Shown here in pieces: positions 25,240 through 33,750 of a stretch of 64,000 nt of DNA. The notes below the pieces were generated by a model. The model worked only from the letters and a program-made list of their open reading frames with translations. It searched no databases and was not told the origin of the DNA. The translations under genes were made by a program, and so were the position numbers. The stretch is from positions 930,001 through 994,000 of the forward strand of contig NZ_JAUSST010000003.1 in NCBI RefSeq assembly GCF_030812415.1. The letters are read 5' to 3'. The DNA comes from Paenibacillus harenae (lineage in GTDB: Bacteria > Bacillota > Bacilli > Paenibacillales > Paenibacillaceae). Every line of letters begins with the position of its first letter. Positions within the stretch are counted from its first letter, which is position 1.

Positions 25240-25953
25240 ATGTTGCAAATACATCGCGAAGGAGATAGATTTCAGTCGGACCACGGTTGGCTTCGTAGCA
25301 GCTTTAGCTTCTCGTTTGCTGATTATTATGATCCGAACAACATGCAGTTTGGCCCAATGCGTGTACTAAATGACGATTGGATTGCACCTTCCAAAGGTTT
25401 CGGCATGCACCCACATCAAGAGATGGAGATCGTAACGGTTGTGTTAAACGGCCATTTGGAGCACAAAGACAGCATCGGCAATACGGCGCAGACGACATGG
25501 GGAGGCATTCAACGTATGTCGGCGGGCACTGGCTTATTTCATTCGGAATATAACCGATCGGAGGAGGAATCGCTGGAACTGCTGCAAATGTGGTTTTTGC
25601 CGTCGGTAACGGGCCTGAAGCCTTCTTATGAAACGACAGCGTTCGATACGGATGCTATTAAAGAAGGACTGACGCTTATCGTAAGCGGCGATGAAACGAA
25701 ACAGCAAGCAGGGCGAGTCGCTTCGATTCATCAGGATATGTCCATCTACTTGTCGGAGCCTCAGAAAGGCAGCAGTCACGTATATACAGCCGAGCAGGGG
25801 AGAAGAACATTATTGTTCGTACTGGAAGGAACGATAGATGTGAATGGGGATACAACGCTACGCAGAAGAGATTCGGCGAGGATCGCGGATGAGCAGGAGC
25901 TAGTCCTGACTGCATCCGAGAACAGCAGAGTTATGCTGATCGATCTGCCTTAA
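25240..25953 (+). CDS. Pirin-family cupin protein
   Basis: A 237-residue bicupin. The metal site is seen in GFGMHPHQEMEIV (two His and a Glu, about residues 57-69) and in GTGLFHSEYN, with WGGIQRMSAGTG between them. Bacterial pirins such as YhhW have quercetin dioxygenase activity, but the physiological substrate is not known. Cotranscribed with doxX; ribosome binding site AGGGAAGGG before the ATG. Confidence 0.9.
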   Translation: MLQIHREGDRFQSDHGWLRSSFSFSFADYYDPNNMQFGPMRVLNDDWIAPSKGFGMHPHQEMEIVTVVLNGHLEHKDSIGNTAQTTWGGIQRMSAGTGLFHSEYNRSEEESLELLQMWFLPSVTGLKPSYETTAFDTDAIKEGLTLIVSGDETKQQAGRVASIHQDMSIYLSEPQKGSSHVYTAEQGRRTLLFVLEGTIDVNGDTTLRRRDSARIADEQELVLTASENSRVMLIDLP

Positions 25954-25954
25954 G

Positions 25955-26800
25955 CTACAACCGAATAACGATTAGACCAAGCAACGTAAGTATAAAGGCT
26001 GTCCATTGCATAATGGATAGCCTTTCCTTGTATACGATAATAGCTCCGGCTGCGACAACGAGGCTGTTCGTCGCGAATATAGGGGCTGCCAGATTGGCTT
26101 GTCCCGTCGATAGCGCCACCGCATATAACTGAAGTCCGCCGTAGGAAAATAATCCGGCGATTAATCCATACCATAAGCCGGTTCGAACGGAAGCGCGGGG
26201 AACGTCCTTGCCTACCGGTCGAATGAACCACAGCATCGATAACAGATAAGCTATAAACAGAATCGGAGCGCTAGGCAATCCAAGCTCCTCCGTAACCTTC
26301 AAGCCACCGTTGCGAAGGGCGAACATGATGATCGCGATGCCTACGAGCCAGAACCAGCGCTTCTCGGAAATGGATAGCGGTTCTTTGCGCTTATGGGCAA
26401 CGAAGACGACTGCTAAAAGCAGCAGCGTAATGCCGAGAGCTTCGTTTGCCGATAGCGGTTCGCCGTACCACCAGGTTGCGAGCGCAACGACCAGAATAAT
26501 GTTCATATTCGTTAAAGGCGATGTAAGACTTGCCGGGCCGTATTCGAGCGCTTTCATGAACAAAGAGTTGCCAAGCGCGGAACCGATTCCGATAACGATG
26601 CCGGCGATCCACACTTTCGGGCTGCCAAGCATCGATAGATTGCCTTCGATCGCCGAATGAACGCCGAAGCCCAGAGAGCCGGCCGCATACAAACCGAGCA
26701 GCAGCATAGCAGACGAACCGCCGCGCATTTGGGATACTTTCATCCACCAGCCGGCTAGTCCAAACAAAAACGCGCTGCTGATGGCCGTGAAGAGCCACAT
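25955..26800 (-). CDS. EamA/DMT-family transporter
   Basis: A 281-residue membrane protein with ten predicted helices in two EamA repeats (about residues 1-135 and 145-281), the layout of drug/metabolite exporters. GPASLTSPLTNMNIILVVALATWW and AAPIFATNSLVVAAGAIIVYKE mark the ends of the two repeats. The substrate is unknown. Stop codons of this gene and the pirin gene are one base apart on opposite strands, so they converge without room for a terminator. Confidence 0.88.
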   Translation of the reverse strand: MWLFTAISSAFLFGLAGWWMKVSQMRGGSSAMLLLGLYAAGSLGFGVHSAIEGNLSMLGSPKVWIAGIVIGIGSALGNSLFMKALEYGPASLTSPLTNMNIILVVALATWWYGEPLSANEALGITLLLLAVVFVAHKRKEPLSISEKRWFWLVGIAIIMFALRNGGLKVTEELGLPSAPILFIAYLLSMLWFIRPVGKDVPRASVRTGLWYGLIAGLFSYGGLQLYAVALSTGQANLAAPIFATNSLVVAAGAIIVYKERLSIMQWTAFILTLLGLIVIRL

Positions 26801-26867
26801 GATGTTCCAACTCCCTCGAATTTGTTACACAATTGAAATGGTTCTGTTATGAACGTATTACATTTGG

Positions 26868-26942
26868 GGGCTATTATAATAAACAAGACCCCCTTTTTTA
26901 ATATATCCCTTGGGACCTGCGACGTGCAGGTCCACTTTTTTT
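26868..26942 (+). ncRNA. Candidate short RNA between the EamA and PHP genes
   Basis: TTGAAA (26833-26838), 17-bp spacer and TATTAC (26856-26861) could start an RNA of about 75 bases. It would end at GGACCTGC-gacgt-GCAGGTCC (about 26913-26932) followed by CTTTTTTTG, a good intrinsic terminator. A further GGGGG/CCCCC dyad (26866-26893) with a T6 tail lies within it. Neither flanking gene points rightward, so the terminator needs another transcript. Confidence 0.4.
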
Positions 26943-26984
26943 GTCTAAATACAAAAGAGTTACCCAAAATTTACCTAAAATTTT

Positions 26985-27794
26985 CTATAGAGGCACGACT
27001 ATTTGCGTGCGCTTGCGGTAGAATACCCACTGTTTGAAGCCGATTTCCTTCAATCGCTCGCGCACGAGCTCGAACTCGTCTCCGACCCGGCCAGGGATGT
27101 GGGCATCCGATCCGAACGTGACGTTGACGCCGAAGTGGAGCGCCCGCTCCAGTATCGCATCCGACGGATACCAGCCGCCGACAGCCTTCGTGCTGCCCGA
27201 CGTATTGATTTCGATCGACACGCCGCATTCCCCGATCGTTCGCAGCGTATCATCGATCGCCGCTGCCGCCGGAATATCCGAGAATGCAGGGTAGTAGCCC
27301 TTCATCGCATCAATGTGGCCTAATATATCGAACATCCCGCTTCGCGCCGACTGCTTAATGAGATCGTAATAGGCTTCCTTCGCCTCGATATGCCGCTTCT
27401 CGTCAAGTCCCTTCCACCGGTTGCGGTTGAAGATGCTGACGCCTCCGACTTGATGGACCGATCCGATCAAATAATCGAATGGTATGCCCGCATATGCTTT
27501 CCGATAAACGTCCGCATGTTCGGGATAGAAGTCGGATTCCATGCCGAGCAGCACCTCGATCTTGCCATCGTATTTGCGCTTCAAGCGAAGCACCTCTTCT
27601 ATGTAGTTGGCAAAATCGCTGCGGGCCATTGCGATTCCCGGCGAAGGCTGATCCTGCTCATGGTAAAAATAGGGGGAGTGGTCGGAAATGCCGATCGCTT
27701 GCAGCCCGGCCTCCATCCCCGCAATGATGTAGTCCTCGATTGTACCGTTCGCATGGCCGCATCTTACATGATGCGTGTGCATATCAAATTTCAT
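26985..27794 (-). CDS. hisJ: PHP-domain histidinol-phosphatase family protein (HisJ-like)
   Basis: A 269-residue PHP-fold phosphoesterase. Metal ligands are seen in FDMHTHHVRCGHA (residues 3-15), GISDHSPYF, GMESDF, IGSVHQVG, GHIDAMK and SDAHIPG. This set is that of the HisK/HisJ histidinol-phosphatases of Firmicutes, which dephosphorylate histidinol phosphate in histidine synthesis. No other his gene is nearby, so related PHP phosphatases cannot be excluded. Confidence 0.88.
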   Translation of the reverse strand: MKFDMHTHHVRCGHANGTIEDYIIAGMEAGLQAIGISDHSPYFYHEQDQPSPGIAMARSDFANYIEEVLRLKRKYDGKIEVLLGMESDFYPEHADVYRKAYAGIPFDYLIGSVHQVGGVSIFNRNRWKGLDEKRHIEAKEAYYDLIKQSARSGMFDILGHIDAMKGYYPAFSDIPAAAAIDDTLRTIGECGVSIEINTSGSTKAVGGWYPSDAILERALHFGVNVTFGSDAHIPGRVGDEFELVRERLKEIGFKQWVFYRKRTQIVVPL

Positions 27795-27847
27795 TTTGGA
27801 ATCGCTCCTATCTGTCGAGATATGTGCAGAAATGAACCTTATTGCTG

Positions 27848-28750
27848 TTATTCGCTGCTTATGAAATGATGTTCCGGCATCCCCTTCAAATCGCTAAGAA
27901 ACTGGCGCATCGCCGTGTTTAAGTAGCGGCCGGATTTGTAGACCACGCCTACGGGATGGCTAATCTCAAGCTCATTTACTTTAATCATCTTCAGTGTGCC
28001 CAACCGAAGCTCATTGGCGATGGAAAGTTTAGATACAACAGCCGCGCCGAGGTTGATCTCGACCATCCGTTTCATTTCCTCGCTGCTTGACACTTCCATG
28101 ACGATATTGGGCTGAATATTGTATTTGCGAAAAATTTGATCGACGAATCGGCGGCCGAGCGTATCCGGCGCGAGCATTATCATTGGGATATCCTTTAATT
28201 TATCGACTGTCGTATGAGTGAGGCTGCTCATTGGATGCGCCGGCGGTACGACAAGCTCAAACGTATCGTAATAGAGCACGGAAGAATGGACGTTCGGATT
28301 TTTCTCGAATAGATATGAAATGCCGATGTCAACGGAGCCGTTCTCGACGCTTGCCATGACTTGCGATGAAGACATGGAATGAATGGATGTCTTAATTAAA
28401 GGGAACTGGTTCTGAAAATAAGATAAAACTCGGGGCAGAATTTGAATCGCAATAGATGATGTCGTTCCAAGCACAATATGACCTTGCGGGGTCGAATGCA
28501 GATCGGACAGCTTCTGCTTAAGCTCCTCTACGATCGACAATATTTGCTCGGCATGCTCCAAAAAAACTTGACCGTGATCGGTCAAGGTAACGGGTTGGTT
28601 ACGATCGATTAGAACGGTTTTGAACTCATCCTCAAGGCTCTTGATTTGTGCGGAAACGGCAGGCTGCGTGAGGTTGAGAAGCTCGCCCGCTTTGCGGAAG
28701 CTCATCGTCTTGGAAATCGTGAGGAGCGTTTCAAGCTGGCTAATGTTCAC
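27848..28750 (-). CDS. LysR-family transcriptional regulator
   Basis: A 300-residue LysR regulator. The N-terminal helix-turn-helix reads FRKAGELLNLTQPAVSAQIKSLEDE, and the effector domain begins near residue 92 (GHIVLGTTSSIAIQILPRVL). It differs clearly from the LysR protein near sdhC. Similar to CysL/YwfK-type proteins in general form, but the target cannot be fixed. It lies between the PHP gene and corA, all on the minus strand, with a terminator separating it from corA. Confidence 0.85.
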   Translation of the reverse strand: MNISQLETLLTISKTMSFRKAGELLNLTQPAVSAQIKSLEDEFKTVLIDRNQPVTLTDHGQVFLEHAEQILSIVEELKQKLSDLHSTPQGHIVLGTTSSIAIQILPRVLSYFQNQFPLIKTSIHSMSSSQVMASVENGSVDIGISYLFEKNPNVHSSVLYYDTFELVVPPAHPMSSLTHTTVDKLKDIPMIMLAPDTLGRRFVDQIFRKYNIQPNIVMEVSSSEEMKRMVEINLGAAVVSKLSIANELRLGTLKMIKVNELEISHPVGVVYKSGRYLNTAMRQFLSDLKGMPEHHFISSE

Positions 28751-28823
28751 GTTAATCCTCCTTCGTCGCTACAGGGTGGTCGCGTAACGACCTTTCTATT
28801 ATAAATGAATTAGCCGTTATCGG

Positions 28824-28876
28824 CAAAAAAAGGCCGCGTCTCCTTCAAGCTGGATAAGCTTGCGGAACGCGGCCTT
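28824..28876 (-). terminator. Terminator of corA
   Basis: AAGGCCGCGT (28830-28839) and ACGCGGCCTT (28867-28876) with an inner CAAGC/GCTTG stem; seven T follow on the minus strand. Confidence 0.9.
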
Positions 28877-28899
28877 ATTCTTGTACGCTTGCGACGGGG

Positions 28900-29835
28900 T
28901 CATAGCCATTCCTTTTTGCGGAAAATGTAGAACATGCAAATGCCGAGCAGCAGCATAACGCCAAGCAGGACGTAAGAGCCATAGTGTAAGTCCAATCCGG
29001 GTATGAAGTCGAAATTCATCCCGTATATGCCGGTGATGAACGTCAATGGCATGAATATGGTCGTAATCGCCGTGAACACGCGCATAATTTCATTGGCCCG
29101 GTTGGCGACGCTGGACTGGTAAGCTTCCCGCAAGTTGCCCATCAGATCGCGGTACGTATCGAATGACTCGGCGATCTTCAGCGCATTTTCATAGATATCG
29201 CTGAAGTACTTCTGGAGCTGGTCGTCGATCAGCTTGAGATCCTTCTTATTCAATGTCGCGATAACGTCGCGCTGCGGACCGAGCATCTTGCGAAGCCATA
29301 ATATTTCGCCGCGCAAACCTATAATTTCATTCAGATGCGATTTCTTCGTATGCATGAGTATATTTTCTTCAAGCAATTCGATTCGATCATCGATCCGATC
29401 GCCTACGAGGAAATAGTTATCGACGACAATGTCGACGAGATGATATAGGAAGTAGTCCGGACTGCTGACCTCTTGTTCCCAGAGGAGCGGCTTCAGCGCG
29501 CGAAGCTCATTAATTTTTTGTTTCGTAACGGTAATAATAAAGTGGCGGCCGAGAAAAATGTTCAGCGCGCGAAGAAAAATTTCTTCGTCATCGAAACGAA
29601 TGCTGTTTATAACGATAAAATAATGGCTTTCATAAATTTCGATCTTCGGACGTTGCTCCTCTTCGCTGAGGCAATCCTCGACGGCCAGGTCATGCATGTT
29701 GAATAAAGGCTGCAGAACAGCCAAGTCCTCAACATCGGCGTCAATCCAATAAAAGCCCTCTTTGGGCGGCAAAAGCGTTTGGTTAATGTCTTCAACCGGT
29801 GCGAATACACCATTGTTAACGAGACGTATTTTCAT
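28900..29835 (-). CDS. corA: Magnesium/cobalt transporter CorA
   Basis: A 311-residue pentameric Mg2+ channel. The large N-terminal cytoplasmic domain holds the metal-sensing site; the long stalk helix contains the coiled region around residues 150-250. The two C-terminal helices carry the family signature YGMNF (near residue 270), the selectivity filter, and end in a basic tail (FRKKEWL). The ATG follows AAAGGAGTG. A leader of about 250 bases with a small acidic, Pro-containing peptide, hairpins and a palindromic promoter precedes it, which points to regulated expression. Confidence 0.93.
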   Translation of the reverse strand: MKIRLVNNGVFAPVEDINQTLLPPKEGFYWIDADVEDLAVLQPLFNMHDLAVEDCLSEEEQRPKIEIYESHYFIVINSIRFDDEEIFLRALNIFLGRHFIITVTKQKINELRALKPLLWEQEVSSPDYFLYHLVDIVVDNYFLVGDRIDDRIELLEENILMHTKKSHLNEIIGLRGEILWLRKMLGPQRDVIATLNKKDLKLIDDQLQKYFSDIYENALKIAESFDTYRDLMGNLREAYQSSVANRANEIMRVFTAITTIFMPLTFITGIYGMNFDFIPGLDLHYGSYVLLGVMLLLGICMFYIFRKKEWL

Positions 29836-29869
29836 CTGCAGTCACTCCTTTAAATAAGTAGAGGAAACT

Positions 29870-29911
29870 GCCGGCTCAAAGCGGAAACGCAGGGTTAAAC
29901 CCGATGTCCGC
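29870..29911 (-). promoter_or_regulatory. Leader hairpin between the leader peptide and corA
   Basis: On the minus strand GCGGA (29911-29907 side) pairs with TCCGC (29885-29881), with an inner GGGTT-t-AACCC stem. Just after it, CCGGCAG (about 29870-29876) can pair with CTGCCGG inside the leader-peptide coding sequence (about 29988-29994), giving two alternative folds in front of the corA ribosome binding site. Confidence 0.45.
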
Positions 29912-29963
29912 AAGCCTCGCGACAATTGTTAATCATCGCGCGAATGAGCATGCGTCATCGCTA

Positions 29964-30041
29964 TCAACTGGTCTGCGGGTCGCAGAGAACCGGCAGCAAC
30001 CGTATTCGGTCTATTTCGGGCTTCGGTCGGTCGCCGTCCAT
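29964..30041 (-). CDS. Candidate leader peptide of corA
   Basis: A 25-residue frame, MDGDRPKPEIDRIRLLPVLC followed by DPQTS, starts at 30041 behind AAAAGGAGTGAGTACGAAC, a strong ribosome binding site at good distance. It ends 128 bases before corA on the same transcript. The N-terminus is rich in Asp, Glu and Pro. Enterobacterial Mg2+ transporter leaders (MgtL, MEPDPTPLPRR...) use just such residues: at low Mg2+ the ribosome falls off acidic/Pro stretches, which lets the downstream gene be transcribed. The likeness is in composition and position, not in homology, so function here is inference. Confidence 0.5.
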   Translation of the reverse strand: MDGDRPKPEIDRIRLLPVLCDPQTS

Positions 30042-30067
30042 GTTCGTACTCACTCCTTTTTTTCACG

Positions 30068-30120
30068 TATACGCTAGACAATTCTTGTCTAGTATACTCC
30101 GGCTGTCGCTTTACATACAA
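30068..30120 (-). promoter_or_regulatory. corA leader promoter with palindromic operator
   Basis: On the minus strand TTGTAT (30120-30115), 18-bp spacer and TATACT make a promoter. The -10 overlaps a long dyad at 30068-30098: GTATAC...CTAGACAA-TTC-TTGTCTAG...TATAC, with eight-base perfect inner arms. A repressor bound there would block the promoter. I do not recognise the cognate regulator. Confidence 0.6.
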
Positions 30121-30239
30121 GCATAAAAACAACGTTCTTCGCCTATAATGACAACATGCGGGAACGTAAATCTTGACGTCGTGCGCATAATGCATTAAAG
30201 TGAAAATAATTACTGATCGCAACAATCGAATAGACAACT

Positions 30240-30404
30240 TTCTTATCAAGAGCAGGCGGAGGGACTAGCCCGATGAAGCCCGGCAACCGGCGTAAGCACG
30301 GTGCTAATTCTTGCGGAAACAGCAATGTTTCTGAGAGATGAGAGAGGCGGACGGCTTCTTTTCCGAGCATAAGGCCTTTTCTCACAGCAGAAAGGGTCTT
30401 TTTT
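30240..30404 (+). promoter_or_regulatory. SAM-I riboswitch (S-box) with terminator
   Basis: The S-box blocks are clear: CTTATCAAGAG, GGAGGGACTAGCCCGATGAAG, CCCGGCAACC, GGTGCTAATTCTTGC and CTGAGAGATGAGAG. The terminator stem AAGGCCTTTTCT (30371-30382) and AGAAAGGGTCTT (30389-30400) ends in a T-run. SAM binding stops transcription of metA-metI-metC. Confidence 0.97.
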
Positions 30405-30446
30405 GTATTGCGGTTAAGATAACGACCTATAGAGGAGTTGAGCGAC

Positions 30447-31370
30447 ATGCCAATCAAAGTGCCCGATCACTTGCCGGCGAAGGAAATACTAAGCAACGAA
30501 AATATTTTCGTGATGGACGAGAGCATCGCTTTTCATCAAGATATCCGTCCTCTGCGCATCGCCATATTGAACCTCATGCCTACGAAAGAAACAACGGAGA
30601 CGCAGCTGCTTCGTTTAATCGGCAATACGCCGCTTCAGGTGGAAGTCGTGCTTCTGCATCCGAAGACGCACACGTCTAAGAACACGTCGGCGGAGCACCT
30701 GGAATCTTTTTATAAAACATTCCACGAAATCGCACATGAATATTACGACGGGCTTATTATTACGGGAGCACCGGTTGAGCATATGCCTTTCGAGGACGTT
30801 AATTACTGGGAAGAGCTAAAAGAAATTATGGATTGGAGCACCAAGCGCGTTACTTCGACCTTCCATATCTGTTGGGCTGCGCAGGCAGGGTTGTATCATC
30901 ACTATGGCGTGCCGAAATACGAACTGGATAACAAAATGTTCGGCGTATTCCCGCACACCGTTGAGGAAGATAAGCGCAACGTCAACTTGCTGCGCGGCTT
31001 CGATGAATTGTTTTTCGTGCCGCAATCGAGACATACCGAGGTACGCCGCGAAGATATCGAGCCGATCGAGAAGCTTGATATTTTGTCCGAGTCTTTGGAT
31101 TCGGGCGTCTATATCGTCGCTTCCCGCGACGGCAAGCAGATCTTCGTAACGGGCCACTCGGAATACGACCCGACCTCGCTGAAGTACGAGTACGACAGAG
31201 ACAAGTCGAGAGGACTGGACATCGACGTTCCGATCAATTATTTCCCGGGCGATAACCCGAGCAATGTTCCGCTGTCGACATGGAGAGCGCATGCGAATCT
31301 GCTCTTCTCCAACTGGCTCAATTATTACGTTTACCAACAAACGCCGTACGATTTAGGCGCGGGTATCTAG
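30447..31370 (+). CDS. metA: Homoserine O-acetyltransferase MetA
   Basis: A 307-residue enzyme that activates homoserine in methionine synthesis. It starts [11 protein letters not shown], nine bases after AGAGGAG; the TTG nine bases earlier abuts that site. Catalytic Cys142 lies in [10 protein letters not shown], and His237/Glu239 in TGHSEY complete the triad. Residue 111 is Glu (GAPVE), which in Bacillus MetA enzymes selects acetyl-CoA; a Gly there marks succinyl-CoA users. So the product should be O-acetylhomoserine. First gene of the S-box controlled operon. Confidence 0.94.
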   Translation: MPIKVPDHLPAKEILSNENIFVMDESIAFHQDIRPLRIAILNLMPTKETTETQLLRLIGNTPLQVEVVLLHPKTHTSKNTSAEHLESFYKTFHEIAHEYYDGLIITGAPVEHMPFEDVNYWEELKEIMDWSTKRVTSTFHICWAAQAGLYHHYGVPKYELDNKMFGVFPHTVEEDKRNVNLLRGFDELFFVPQSRHTEVRREDIEPIEKLDILSESLDSGVYIVASRDGKQIFVTGHSEYDPTSLKYEYDRDKSRGLDIDVPINYFPGDNPSNVPLSTWRAHANLLFSNWLNYYVYQQTPYDLGAGI

Positions 31371-31403
31371 CATCTAACTATATACAGGGGAGTGCTAATA
31401 AGC

Positions 31404-32567
31404 ATGAAAATCGAAAGTCAATTGGCACAAATCGGCTCGATCAAGGAGCCTGTAACGGGGGCTGTCAGCTTTCCCGTCTATCAATCAACGGCGTTCCGCC
31501 ATCCGAAGCTGGGACAAAGCACGGGATTTGATTATGCCCGTACGAAGAGCCCGACAAGATCGGTATTGGAAGAGGCCGCAGCACAGCTCGAATCCGGGGA
31601 TGCAGGCTTTGCCTGCAGTTCCGGCATGGCTGCTCTTCAGACGATATTCGCTTTGTTCAGCCAAGGCGATCATCTGATTGTCTCGCTCGACCTGTACGGC
31701 GGTACATACCGGCTTCTTGAGCGGATTATGAGCCGATTCGGCGTTACCGCTTCCTACGTAGACACGAATGACATCGACGGCATGTCGGCGTTATGGCAGC
31801 CGAATACGAAGGCGGTTATTATCGAGACGCCGACGAACCCGCTTATGATGATTACGGATCTTGAACGAGTATGCGCATGGGCAAAGTCCAAAGGGTTGCT
31901 CACGATTGTCGACAATACGCTGTTAACCCCGTTCTTCCAGCGTCCGATCGAGCTTGGCGCAGACGTAGTCATTCATAGCGCCACCAAATATTTGGGAGGC
32001 CACAACGACGTGCTGGCAGGGTTGATCGTGACGAAGGGCAAGGAGCTATCCGAGCAAATGGGTTTCCTTCATAACTCGATCGGCGCGGTGCTTGGTCCGC
32101 AAGATTCCTGGCTGCTAATGAGGGGCATGAAGACGCTTGCCCTTCGGATGGAACGCCATCAACATAACGCAACGGTGATTGCAAACTACCTGCTGGAGCA
32201 TGAAGCGGTGTCCGACGTGTATTATCCGGCGCTAAAGCATCATCCCGGCCATGAGGTTCAAAATCGCCAATCGTCCGGCAATACGGGCATCTTCTCGTTC
32301 CGCGTGAAGGATGCGCGTTATATCGAGCCGATTTTGCGCCATATCAAGCTGATCGCATTCGCCGAAAGCCTTGGCGGCGTTGAATCGCTAATGACATACC
32401 CTGCCGTTCAGACGCATGCGGATATTCCGCTTGAGATCCGTCAAGCGATTGGCGTCGATGACCGCCTGCTTCGTTTCTCCGTTGGCATTGAGCATTCGGA
32501 CGATCTGATTGCCGATTTGGAGCAAGCTTTTGCCGCGGCAAAACGCGAGATTGAGGAGGGGCAATAA
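31404..32567 (+). CDS. metI: Cystathionine gamma-synthase / O-acetylhomoserine thiolyase MetI
   Basis: A 387-residue PLP enzyme of the Cys/Met metabolism family. The PLP lysine is Lys195 in HSATKYLGGH; SGMAALQTIF and ETPTNPLMMITDL are the usual cofactor and substrate motifs. In B. subtilis the MetI-MetC pair converts O-acetylhomoserine with cysteine to cystathionine and then homocysteine; MetI can also use sulfide directly. The ATG at 31404 follows AGGGGAG; a GTG four codons upstream overlaps that site. metC begins five bases after its stop. Confidence 0.92.
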   Translation: MKIESQLAQIGSIKEPVTGAVSFPVYQSTAFRHPKLGQSTGFDYARTKSPTRSVLEEAAAQLESGDAGFACSSGMAALQTIFALFSQGDHLIVSLDLYGGTYRLLERIMSRFGVTASYVDTNDIDGMSALWQPNTKAVIIETPTNPLMMITDLERVCAWAKSKGLLTIVDNTLLTPFFQRPIELGADVVIHSATKYLGGHNDVLAGLIVTKGKELSEQMGFLHNSIGAVLGPQDSWLLMRGMKTLALRMERHQHNATVIANYLLEHEAVSDVYYPALKHHPGHEVQNRQSSGNTGIFSFRVKDARYIEPILRHIKLIAFAESLGGVESLMTYPAVQTHADIPLEIRQAIGVDDRLLRFSVGIEHSDDLIADLEQAFAAAKREIEEGQ

Positions 32568-32571
32568 CAGC

Positions 32572-33732
32572 ATGAGCGAACGGAATAACAAGGATCGCAA
32601 GTTCGCGACGAAGCTGCTTCATTTCGGCGCGGATATCGACGAACATACGGGCGCATCAAGCGTACCGATCTTCCAGGCTTCAACTTTCCATCATCATGAT
32701 ATATTCAATCCGCCGCAATATGATTACAGCCGATCGGGTAACCCGACCCGTCAAGCGCTCGAGGATTATATCGCATTGCTGGAAGGCGGTACGCATGGCT
32801 TCGCCTTCGCTTCCGGCATGGCGGCGATCTCGACGACGTTCCTGCTGTTGTCGGCAGGCGAGCATGTGATCGTAACGGAAGACGTATACGGCGGTACTTA
32901 CCGCCTTCTGACCACGATTCTGAGCCGTCTCGGAATCGAGTCGACATTCGTCGACATGACAGACTTCGAATCGGTGAAGGCGGCGCTGAAGCCGAACACG
33001 AAAGCGGTATTCATGGAGACGCCTTCCAATCCGACGCTTAAGATTACGAACATCGCCGAAACGACGGCATGGGCGAAGGAGCATGGCTTGCTGACGATGC
33101 TCGACAATACGTTCATGACGCCGTATCATCAGCGTCCGATCGAGCAAGGCGTGGACATCGTGCTGCATAGCGCAACGAAATTCCTAAGCGGCCATAGCGA
33201 TGTGTTGGCGGGTCTTGCGGTTACGGCCGACGAAGGACTGGGACGCCGCTTGAAGACGCTGCAAAACGGCATGGGCACTGTTCTGAGCGCCCAGGAATCA
33301 TGGTTGCTCATGCGAGGCATGAAGACGCTGCAAGCCCGCATGGAGCATAGCGAGCGCAGCGCGCGCAAGCTCGCGGAATGGCTGTCGAGCCACCCGCTGG
33401 TCGAAGCCGTATACTATCCGGGCCTGGCCGACCATCCGGGTCGCGAGATTCACGAGAGCCAGTCGCTCGGTTACGGCGCGGTCGTATCCTTCGACGTAGG
33501 CGGCGGCGACAAAGCGAAGACCGTGTTAAACGCGGTTCAGCTTCCGCTCGTTGCGGTCAGCCTTGGCGCGGTGGAGAGCATTCTCTCCTATCCGGCGATG
33601 ATGTCGCATGCGGCTATGCCGCGCGAAGTGCGGCTTGAACGGGGCATTACCGACGGCCTCGTACGTTATTCCGTCGGCCTGGAGGACATCGACGATCTGA
33701 TCGCAGATCTCGACGCAGCGCTGCGCGCCTAA
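32572..33732 (+). CDS. metC: Cystathionine beta-lyase MetC
   Basis: A 386-residue PLP enzyme of the same family as MetI, probably its duplicate. The PLP lysine is Lys203 in HSATKFLSGHSD; YSRSGNPTRQALE and ETPSNPTLKITNI are present. It cleaves cystathionine to homocysteine, pyruvate and ammonia, the step after MetI. Ribosome binding site GAGGAGGGG overlaps the end of metI, so the two are translated together. Last intact gene of the S-box operon; no terminator is seen directly behind it. Confidence 0.92.
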   Translation: MSERNNKDRKFATKLLHFGADIDEHTGASSVPIFQASTFHHHDIFNPPQYDYSRSGNPTRQALEDYIALLEGGTHGFAFASGMAAISTTFLLLSAGEHVIVTEDVYGGTYRLLTTILSRLGIESTFVDMTDFESVKAALKPNTKAVFMETPSNPTLKITNIAETTAWAKEHGLLTMLDNTFMTPYHQRPIEQGVDIVLHSATKFLSGHSDVLAGLAVTADEGLGRRLKTLQNGMGTVLSAQESWLLMRGMKTLQARMEHSERSARKLAEWLSSHPLVEAVYYPGLADHPGREIHESQSLGYGAVVSFDVGGGDKAKTVLNAVQLPLVAVSLGAVESILSYPAMMSHAAMPREVRLERGITDGLVRYSVGLEDIDDLIADLDAALRA

Positions 33733-33750
33733 ACATAACAGCATGACTGG

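Noticed and set aside
29836..30060. M-box (ykoK) magnesium riboswitch in the corA leader
   Set aside because: None of the conserved M-box blocks could be found; the leader has a peptide and simple hairpins instead.
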